DNA of 64,000 nucleotides from Opisthorchis felineus. Lineage: Eukaryota > Platyhelminthes > Trematoda > Opisthorchiida > Opisthorchiidae. Made by a program: the position numbers and the translations under genes. This document shows, one piece after another, positions 1-10,100 of the stretch (within the stretch, counting starts at the first letter, position 1; each line of letters begins with the position of its first letter). The stretch lies in NCBI GenBank assembly GCA_004794785.1, contig SJOL01007296.1, positions 631,213-695,212 on the forward strand. The letters run 5' to 3'. The notes under the pieces are model-generated. The model did no database searches and was not told the origin of the DNA. It was given only the letters and a program-made list of their open reading frames with translations.

Positions 1-131
1 ACCCACTCTTTTTCTCTTCTTTTCACTCTAGGGCTTTAAATATAATTAGACGAACCTTATGGTTGTACGGCAGTGAAGCATCAGTGTCAACACTGATGTT
101 GCTGTCTTTGATGATGATGATGATGATACCA
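1..131 (+). repeat. 3' terminus of an RTE-like LINE with GAT-repeat tail
   Basis: The segment around 43-100 closely matches 21180-21235 and the reverse complement of about 32205-32260: a shared stretch with 'ttatggttgtacggcagtg' followed by a short region ending in tandem GAT units (here about 106-128). At 21 kb the same stretch lies directly downstream of RTE-like reverse-transcriptase coding sequence, so it is the 3' UTR and tail of that family. The body of this copy lies to the left of the window. Confidence 0.7.
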
Positions 132-960
132 GGCTGGTGCCACGTTGGTTTCCACACAAAGGTCGCGTACCCTTTTTGGAGATGGGAATAACTGTCGACG
201 TGCCCCATTCTGCGGGCACTTTTTCTCCGTTCCATATCGCACCAATAAGCTTTGTCAAATGGGTCACCAGGGATTCTCCGCTTTCTTTGAATAGGGCTGG
301 ATGCAGGCCGTCTGGTCCTGATGCCTTCTCACTTTTTAGCACGGATATTTCGTACTCTGTTTCTCATTCCGACGGGCGATTAAGGTTTACATTCTGACCT
401 GCTCGGCTGTTGCGGTTTGGCCTAACCCGACGGCGAAGGAAATAAGGCATTACTGTCTCACTCCTGATGCGGCTGTGCGCAGCAGGTGCCTTTTGAGCAT
501 AACCAGACTGATTTTAGAAGTATTTCGACCGTATTGAATAATGCGCTGGCCGTCACGGTCAACCGTTGGGCGATCGGAGTGTGCGGTAATTAGGGCCCAC
601 CTTTTCTAACCCGTCCCTCGGAGGGAGGCAGCATCGCTGCTTCCATGAATATGGACATGCTGGTCGCCTGGGGGAAACACCTTACTGCCTTCACATTTCT
701 TTCGCAGAAGACAGTACGACTTCACCCCCAGACCGCCTCTTAGCACGATTACTCGTTGTACGGGGTCTCTCTGCTCGTGGTTTGACTGTCCCCCTTTGAC
801 CTTCCTGGCATGGTTGCACCTTGTGGAACGAAGTTCCAGCCAGTGTAGTCCGCGGATCATTGCAGTACTCAAGCCCGACCACCACGTCAAGGTGGCAGCT
901 TTAGGTCGGGAGTTGCATGCTCAACGGCGCGCATGCACTCAAGCTGTTACCTTTCATCCA
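125..960 (-). pseudogene. Decayed, internally deleted RTE-like LINE (5' region, endonuclease trace, N-terminal RT)
   Basis: Read on the minus strand, about 400-125 encodes the start of a non-LTR reverse transcriptase: a GPDGLHPALFK motif, then VPAEWGTSTVIPI.KKG, the usual pattern just before the polymerase core in RTE-like LINEs. An in-frame stop lies upstream of the GPDG motif. Further 5' (about 580-475) a SDRP....R...YGR pattern resembles the start of the endonuclease in the same kind of element, but only weakly. 606-960 has no coding sense and may be the 5' UTR. Most of the endonuclease-RT linker and the RT core (including YADD) are missing, so the copy is dead. The RT call is solid; the endonuclease and 5' UTR assignments are inference. 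Confidence 0.6.
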
Positions 961-1859
961 TAGCCCCCTGTTGTAACTGTTAGCTGGGTGGTTTTGGTGA
1001 CTGGTGGAACTTATTCTATCGCGTATGATCGTCTTAGTAATTAAGTGGAAAAATCCAAAGGAAGAAGACAAAGGGCACCTTATGAAGATCGGCTATATTG
1101 CGGATGAACCAATTTAGGAAAGAGCGCTGTGGCTCAGTTGGCTATAACAGTTCGGTAACATCTGACCGTCCTAACACTCCCTTCCCGATCTCCCCAATGT
1201 AAACCCCTCTGTCACTCATGGATTTACGCATCAACTGCATATTCTCCTACCTCCGATGCGTAGCTATCCACTTCTATCTCTCCAGATAATCAATTAACGA
1301 AGCTTTTTGGGTGTGTTTGCACTTCGCAACATTTAGAGAATTTTTATAGCTGAAGACGGTTATGATTCCTCCGTGCCGTGCTTTCGAATAGGTGGCACCA
1401 GCGCAACCAATCCAACCCGTTCTCGCAATGGGCAGCGGTCTTGTTTTCTGGATATGATCATCATTATCGAAGCCTCCATCATAAATCACATCGCGGAACT
1501 ATCGCTCCTTGGCCGTGACGATCATGTTGCTCCCTGCCGGGACCTCATCTGCTACTAGCAGTTCTATCTCCAGATCAATGGTTTCATGCTTCGCACCTCA
1601 TCGTGACGATATGGAAGAACGGCTTCCTCGGGTCCATAAATTGGACATCATTGCTTGCGGTCTCACCAGACTAGCAGGAAGCCTTAATATCATCGACTGT
1701 ATCCAGAGTCTGCATCCATCCTATCCACATCTTTGCTACATCTCAATGGCGGTGGCCCAGGTATACCGGTGCAATAGGACGCTTCCTAAACCTTAAACAC
1801 TAAGCCTGGGTAATGTAACTCTGAATGCGATGCCGACTTAACTACGACTACTAGCTGAC
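961..1859. other. Unassigned; possible tRNA-like SINE head near 1125-1175
   Basis: No convincing coding sequence. Around 1128-1150 'gctgtggctcagttggct' resembles a polymerase III A box, but I see no good B box in the right place, so it is at best a worn SINE fragment. The short open frames here overlap one another on both strands and show no motif. Confidence 0.25.
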
Positions 1860-3310
1860 TATACGAAAGCATTAAATGACGCAAGGGAAAAATGGGACCA
1901 GAATCCCCTCGAGAGTGTGCAACACACCCAAGCTCCTCTCCCGTTGTGCGCAATCCCAGCGGAAATCAAAATCCTTACCGCTGTTTCTTATACTGCAGCC
2001 AGGCGAGCTGACATTCCCAAGGCGAAGCAGCTCGACTACTAGCTCAGAAATACACGATAGTGTGTAGCCATAGAAACCCACCCAAAATGGTTGGAACTCA
2101 GCCACACTCGTCGACCTTTGCAGACATCTGGCTTCTTGACCGATGAAATTCAGCGGCTTCCTTTTCTCTACAATCAAGGCGGAGCTCTAGGATCCGCTGG
2201 AGCCTCAAAACATGCGCCTCTGCCGTCTCACTACCGTACCAAATCCTGTTTATCGCATACCCGTCAGACATCTTCCCGTCGGCTCTTAAACAAGCGGCCA
2301 ATCATCCCAACTGCAAACGGGGACGTCGCCATGGATCTTCCACTTATCGTCAGATCGGCGTACCAGCGTATCTTGGGGGCTGATGGGGAAAATCATCAAC
2401 AAGGCAATTCTTATATCCTCTCGAATGACCTCCCACCTTCTGGCCAACATCCCATCCCACTCTTACCTAACTAGTTCATCCCTCTTTTAATCTGAGTTCA
2501 GTAATGTCGCTGAATCCAAAACAGGCGTCCACTGTATTTTCTTCGATCCCCCCGCTGGTTTTTGACAAAATCCCACACAATGCACTTGTCTAGAGTTGGG
2601 CATTGGTGCCCCCTCTGCCACTAGTTGTCAACCCTCATCACTAATAGAAGTCCATAGTTCTTAGTCTACAGCTCCCTTGCACCTCCATTCGTTTGCAATG
2701 GAGTTTCCTAGGATTCTACTCTGGGTCCCTCTGTCTTCATTTTCCACCAGCCACCCCTCACCTTCCCTTTTACCTTCTAATTGCTCAGTGCTGCTTTATG
2801 TTGACGATATAAAAATGGTGTAATGACCCAACTATTTACAGACTACCATCCGTGCCCGTTCACTTTGGGCACACCAAGACTCCGTCTCGATCAACATCGA
2901 GAAGACGGTGCACATTGCTCTCTTTGACCCGCCTCATCACCCACGAATACTCCTTGCTGATTCAGGCCCCCGGCTGATGCACCTCCTCTGTACGGCACCA
3001 CAAGGGTTTAAGTATCTGAATTCCCATAACCTCTCTCCTTCCCAATCCTCCATGAAAGTCATCAAAATGGCCAACCTGACCCACCATTCCCTCCCATCCA
3101 TCGATTTTGACAGTGTCCGTTTGGTTTACTCCTCTTTTCTTCGGCTTCTATCAGAGGACTGCAGCCAGGTGTGCATTATCTGGCTCATGCGCGATAAAAA
3201 GGCCGACGAATGTCCTACACACAGCTTACAAGACTGTTAGAACCCTTCATCATGTTCCCTACTCAGTTCGACTGTATTGGTGTTGTAACTAACTGCAATC
3301 CCCGCTCCGG
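1860..3310 (+). pseudogene. CR1-like LINE reverse-transcriptase relic
   Basis: Across several frames the sequence follows the order of a CR1-type RT: KIINKAIL/HLL (about 2390-2440), FDKIPHNALV (about 2560-2590), the catalytic box LLYVDDIKMV at 2791-2820, INIEKT (about 2895-2910), the post-core block FKYL..HNLSPSQSSMKV (about 3005-3060), LVYSSFLR (about 3120-3145), CSQVCIIWLMRD (about 3165-3195), and LHHVPYSVRL (about 3245-3275). Family assignment rests on these blocks. At least three frame changes and several stops interrupt them, so no protein can be made. The stretch 1860-2330 is probably the N-terminal part of the same ORF but carries no recognisable motif. Confidence 0.7.
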
Positions 3311-4103
3311 CACTTTAGTGTCGGAAAAAGACTCACCAAAAAAGAACACACCAGCTTTATTGCGAACAAGTGAGTGCAAAAATTACAAGGGACATCGCGG
3401 TATTTAAAGCGCGCTTTTGACCTTGGATCCAGGCTGTGCTTTCGGCGTTGGGTGATTCGTTGGCGTTGCTTCTATGTCATGACAACACACATCATCGTCG
3501 ACCGTTGCCGATTGACTACTTGAGCGTCCAATCTGCAGCCTGATTTTCTAGCCCGGATGTTTGGTGACTTCTTTAATTTTTTTGGAGTTTGATTGTCTCA
3601 GTAAGTTTCGGACCTTATGGGATCAGTTTCAGGAAACTGACCCTCCCGACAGTTGCTTAAACCTTCCCCCCTCAAGTACCGGTGACTCCGCCGCCGCCCC
3701 CGCTGCTGCCGCCTCATCCATATTTATAGTCTTCAACAACAATTGTTTTTTTTCACTCTTCCCCATAATACCAGTCTATGTGGTCACAAGCTCATCGTCG
3801 TCCACAGATGGTACACTAGCCGCCCAGACGTAACTTCTCTTGAGTTTTACTAAAATTTTGGGCCTGGCTTACTGAGTTGGTGGTCTGCGCCAAATCAATC
3901 CATTCATTCAAACAAGATATCGGCTGCCTTCTCCCTTAACTTTTTCTCCGTATATTACCACCTACACACGCTTTCGGGGTAAAGCATCTTGAGCGAGCGT
4001 TTTATTTGAGGCCATTTTACACCCCAACTTACCATCCAGTCATTACGTAAATGAGTGGTTTATTCAATCTAGCTACTTGTCGTTTGCTATATTTTTTGCA
4101 GAT
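3311..4103. other. Upstream region of the DLGAP-like gene
   Basis: This stretch between the CR1 relic and the first recognised exon holds no clear gene. It includes a GCC/GCT-rich run at about 3687-3715 and the splice acceptor ttttttgcag ending at 4101, directly before the first exon. The presence of that acceptor means at least one further, probably untranslated, exon lies upstream; I cannot place it. No TATA-like or other promoter element stands out. Confidence 0.35.
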
Positions 4104-7100
4104 ATGCCTAGAAGGGTTCGTCTAGGTTTGTTACCAAAAACTCCGGGCGGTAGAAATATTCAGCGGGATGCCGTTATCCAGGCGGAAGAAATTGAAGTGG
4201 ATGATGTAGTTACAGTTAAACGTTCCATGTTCCGACAATGTGTACCTGGAAACCCGTGGTTTGAGGGAGATGCAAATGACCCCGAGGAAGAGGAGGAAAG
4301 TACGACGTAAGCTTCGGTCTTCCACTTATGTTCATATACAGGGTTAAATTTGTTGTACGCAAATCCACAGATCTGCGAAGGATACGATCAATTAAGGATC
4401 GGGTTGCCGCTCTTGTCTCCAGTCCAATGGTTGATGCTAGACCAAGACGTGAAAGTCCTGAAGACGTTTCCCCTGGGGCCAAATACGAGCGGAACACAGT
4501 CACTCCGCTCCGAGTTGCACACAAAGATGACCTTATGCATACCACCTCCCGCCGTTTGTCGCAGATGATTATGAACCACTTGAATCCTGACGCTACACCC
4601 GAACCAATCCTCAGAAAATCTTACTTCACCCGCGTTCATCAGCTACAAGACCCTTCTACTCTTACAGCACCTCCCGCTTCCATGCCACTCTCTAATGCAG
4701 ACAAGTGAGTTTATAGCTTGCTGGTTCCTCTTCATCCACCGAATGAATTTAATGTGCTGCTTTGTTTGTTTCGTGAACTGCTTTTGCTGCATGTTTTACA
4801 CCTCTTGGTGACGAACATTACTTTACCACGGTATAAATTAAGCCGACGCGTCCACCCTTTTTGCGTGCACTTTATCCTGGCGTTATGAACTTTTCCTTCC
4901 CTGTGTTCTGTAGCAAAGAAAATGCACAACCAATTTCTGGCGGGTTGTCTTCCGTACAGGACGGGACTACTATGAAATACGACCAGGTTCCCCTAAATTC
5001 AGATCAGGGATCGCAAAATCCTGAGAGTTTTAATACAGTTAGTGCTTTTCGGGTGCTTTGCGACCTGGAGATGGTGCGTCTAAAGGTTCTATGTGAAGAC
5101 TGGAACGCGGTGCTGGGCGAGGAAGGTAGTTCACTTCCCAAACTTGGTGAGTTCTCACCTCACGATCATCCATTCTTGTCATTGTTGACCTCTGTCTCTT
5201 ATGTTACATTTACGTGATTGCTGACTGAGAATTGGTACACTGTGTTCTAATGGTGAGGTTATATTGTTAGCTCATAGCTGATAGGGTTTTTCAGTTCGTG
5301 ATTCTGGTATGCTACTGTTCTGGCCTATGCGACGCTAGTATATTCAGCCATCTTACTTCCGATGCATAACTTGACGATTATATTCGAGGACGACGTTACA
5401 TCTGAACAATTTGTCTTGTTTGTTTTTCCTCAAGGCATCTATCCAACCGTAATTCTAGCAAGTGGTTCACACTGATCCAAATGTATTACTGCTAGAGTTG
5501 AGGTTATTTCGGTTTGAACGGGAATTCTGATACTTTGGTAAACTTTTCCTGCCTTTTCTGCTGTTATTACCTGGCGTCGGCTTACTGCTTTCCAGAAGCA
5601 GAATCACTTGTCCTAATTTCTAACCACCCCAATTAGGTGTTTGGGATTCAAATCAGTGACATGCCCGTTTATGTTTGCACTATGAGCTGTCTACGTCTCT
5701 TGATCAGCTATTTCTTATGAGCGTCCTTCAGATCAGGAATTCACACACTGTCATACGTTAATGTGTTGTTTTCATTCAAATATCATATCAATTCGGTTAC
5801 AGCATTGTCGCGAAGCTCTCCTGCACAAACAGCTGTTGTTGTATCTTTAGCTCTCCACTGCTAATTTGGTAGAATCCTCTTCGATGCAGCACACGTTTTA
5901 TAGAATGGTAGAGTTAATTTTTAGCAGCTTTTGGTAGCGCAAATTGTCTCTTTCGAGTCCATTTTCTTATCTAAGCAGAATAAGGAGTCACATTATAGTT
6001 CTCACTTTGTCAGTTTGAATCGCGTGACTCAACGATGGGTGGGGCTATGTACTGTGTAATTGCAAGTTAACTGAACTGCTGATCAGCCTCTCGTGGCCAA
6101 ACAGTTGGATGGTCATGGACTCGAATCACCCCAGAGACTCGTGAAGCTCACGCTGCTGATGATTCCAAACAGGGTTGAAACAGGTGTAAGATACTTCCTG
6201 GCTGTTTGGTTTAGGTTGACTTCACCTACTGGATGAAATCTCAATGAAAAATTCGTAAATCTCATACTATCAACAACTTATTTCTTGATCTCAACTGTGA
6301 AGTGTGTTGAACAAAGAGTAGACTTTTTGGTGGCTTCATTTCATGAACATAACTTTAGCATTACTGCAGCTGTTTGTTCACTTTTTTCAATTACAGCGGC
6401 TGACTCAATTCGTGCAACAGTTGGGAAATGCCAATTGATTCTGAAAAACAAATTACCATTTTTCCAAAGCCTGGTTGAGATGGCGGAGCGTAGTTCTAAT
6501 GCAACAAGCCAATGTGTCCCGAAAACCGACGTAAATGACCTGGCCGGATACTGGACCTTGGTAGCTGATGAAATCGCCCTAGTAGACGCGGCTTTTGACC
6601 GTCTGCGTAAATGGCGCGATCGATGGAATTGGGATGCTTCACAATGTCCCACAACACCACCACGTTCTGTAGTGGTTGCCGTACAACGTAGCAAGAGGAC
6701 GGCTGCGTCTACACCGAAACGACTAGGTACTCCTCAACAGACAAAAAAATCAACAAGAAACACACCGAGACGGAAGGTTGCGGTGGACAAGCTCTCTTCA
6801 GAGGTCAAGGAAGCAATTGTTCAATCTGTCCAGAAGTCCGCTCAGGTATGAGGCCTACTTATACGTCGTTTCTTGTCCGGTACTTACCCTTTTGTCTGGA
6901 GTATTTTTCATTTTCCCTGCTCATTTTTGCCACTATTATTTAAGCCAGCATTTTGCTGCACCGTGTGGTAAGATATTCCGTTGTTTCTGCTGTTTTCTTA
7001 ACTTCAAGATATCCGTATCGACCCACGTTTTATTTTCCCGCTTTGAAAAAATGGGCCCGGCATAGTCACAACCACCACATCATAGTTCTGTTTTCATGCA

Positions 7101-10100
7101 TTATTGCTTGTAACTACAACGAATAACGTAGAGACCGTCATTTGCAGGTATGATCCCACATCGGGCGATTTTACTTGTGTCTCTGCGTGCCACTGTGATC
7201 CTACACTTTGTTGTGACTGGATCTTGGACTAGATGGCTCAAGTGGTTAGAGCGCGAATCTACTGACCGGAAGGTCCGTGGTTCGAACCCGGCCTCTGCCT
7301 CTCGACTTCCCCTGCCTAGACTTGGGCAACCTGGCAGTATCCCAGCCCTCGTGCTTCCTTCTGGTGGCATGGCAGCCAAGCACCGAAAGGGTGCTACAGC
7401 TGAACGATTTATCATTTTTATATCTTGGACACTATGGGTCGGGGTTTGGTGAACAAGTTTATTGTCCTGTAGTGCGATGCTGTCCATTTTGCTTGACGCT
7501 TGACCTTACAGTTTCTGTACGATGCTCCCTAAATGTGTGCCTCTGACGTTCGTTTTTCTGTTCTCTGGTTATCCTTTACGGGCTTCCCTGTTTCCAAGTC
7601 TATTGGTCGCTGTCAGTCACACCCACCGACCAGATTTTACTCAGAACTTTCTGTTTGCGTTCTAAAAGTTCTGTAGGGTATTCTCGCTCAACTTTCACCA
7701 ATTTTTAGCATTTTTTGCTTTACGTAACATGGACGCTAAGTTTATGACACCTTGTTCATTGATTTCAGAAGCGTAAACCCCAGGCAAAGTCCAAGTTCAG
7801 CGATTTTTTGAAGGCCAGGAAAGCGGGTAAGCGACCCTCGTCATGTTATTCGTTTTGTCACTTTATGGGACGTTTGTAATACGAACGTAAAATGTGTCTG
7901 GATGCAAGGTTCAGTAGTATGTCATGTGGCCGCCATGATACAATATCACTCCTGAGCCAGGACCTTGTACTTATTTCACGTGTGTGAGTATCCTAGTTCA
8001 ACGTAGTTCAGGGTTGGTTTCCCTGCTTGTGAAGGTCTAACCGCTTTTGTTTAATAATGATTGCTCTGCACTCCAGCTGCTCACCTTTCGAAGTTCAGTC
8101 TTCTTGCTCGATCTGCATTCTCCTTTCTTCTAGATTCAAATTATTCTGTTTACGCTAAGCCCATTCGGACAGAAGTGATAGTCCCGTTTTCTGTGAACCC
8201 TTACTTAGGTCTTTAATCACTTCGAACTGATAGTGTACCATATTTTGGGCTTGTTCCAACTATCCTGTTCACAAATCACTCGGAGCATTACCCAAAATCA
8301 TGACTAAAACTTCATTTGTTTACGACACCTCTCGAAGTGCATTGCATGCTTTACGTCAGAATTTGTGAAGGTTAGACTTTCAAGATTTTCACGTGACTCT
8401 TCTGTATCCTCTGCCTATATTTATCTATCCTATTTCTCCTGGCGTTATATGACTACAAATCAAGGTATGAAATGTCTTGAAGTTCATCTACTTTGCTTTA
8501 TTACAAACTGCTCCTTTGAAAAGAAAAACGGGCTACATGAGTCCTCGTGCTTGGTGTACCGTAGGATTAGGGTGCTAGCCCCACTCAGACTTTGTTCAAA
8601 GTATGATTTCCATCATTTGCTTGCCAAAATTTCATCCAGAGAACAGCGGGGTGAAGTTTGGAGCTCTCACTTCGTTCTAGACCATTGTCAACTCGTCCCG
8701 TTCGTACACCAGCTGACCTCTGAAGATTTTCAACTTACGTCTGAGCGTCTGGCGGCGAAATTAAAGTGGACTATACAGTGAAAACCAGTTGTCTTGTGCG
8801 TCATTTGTGGGTGGTTGAAAATCAGCGTTTGGTCAACTCGCTTTAGTGGAAAATTGCTTCGGTAACTTGCTTGTGGCTCCGAGCCCTTGTATTCTCCGTT
8901 TAGTTGAGGACTACGACCCTTTTGCAATCATTTCATGCATATTTTAAAGTAAGGCTAGAGGCCTATCAGTTCCAAACCCCGACCATTTCGAGGCCTTTGA
9001 ACGGTTGTTGCCGGGCGAAAGTTTATGGTCGATTCTATTCAGTCGGTTAAAGCACTGGCTTCTTATTCAAAATTCGAACTCCCTATGCTTCATTAATACC
9101 TTGCACGAAGTAGTTAGTGAAGGCCTGTAGAATCTGAGGTTACTTATAAAGTTTACAGCTTGACTGAAGTTTAGTTTTCTTCCTGCACAACTGTTTGTCA
9201 ATGATGTGCGACCTGACCATGTAGTGTTACCGTCCTGTCGGACCCAGAAATATGTCCCCTGTAGACTTGGCATGCTAACTGAAACAATCAGAATCATACT
9301 GTGTTCTTGCTGACCGACTGGTTCCATGGCGTGATGTAACTTGAGACCCAGTCCCTGAGCTTCATTAAGCTACTGTTGATCACATCATTCGTCCTTCGTA
9401 TGCGATATCTTTATTCAGTCCGCCATTAGCTTCGCTTGAAACCCAGTCTAAACGGATGCAATATATCTCTCGTGGGCACATCAGTGCCCTTTGGTTAACG
9501 TCTCCATTAGATGCTTTGTTGCTTCCTGGTTTCACTACTTGTAATTTGGAAGTAGTGTAGTTTGTTCTCACTATCCGGTGTCAGCCTGAAACGGGCCCGA
9601 AAAACAGCACTGCTTTGTATGGTCTCCATATGTGTCGTGCAGATATCCGTTTTATGCTATGGATTTTCGGCCCTTATTGAAAGATATGTGTACTTGTGGT
9701 AGCTGAGGCTTCGACTACCTTCCTATCCCTTTCGAGCCATGCTGTTCTTTTGCTGCCGTAGGGTGTCTACTGCATTTATCAATGCAGTAAATTGGTTTGT
9801 GTGGTTGCTGTGGTTTCCGAAACTCCGACAAATGCCAAGGTGAGCGCCTTATCAGGAGTATTGGTGGTTGGAAGGCTACCGCTGTAAAGTGGCTGTTGCC
9901 TTCCGTAGGCTTACCTGGCTCGTCCACTAAATCTATCAGTGTACTCCTGGAAGTATATCTTTTTGTATGTCGTCATTGAAAACTGAAGGCGTAACTGCTT
10001 TTTCTTGACTCGGAACCGAAACCCAATAACAGTTACCGTATGCATGGTGCCCTTATTTTTAATGCGGGCTTTTGTCCTTCGCAACTTTCTTCAATGTCCT

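Noticed and set aside
7232..7302. Functional tRNA gene
   Set aside because: A and B boxes are present, but the acceptor and anticodon stems do not pair as in a tRNA, and the same head recurs with a common body at two further sites, which marks a SINE.
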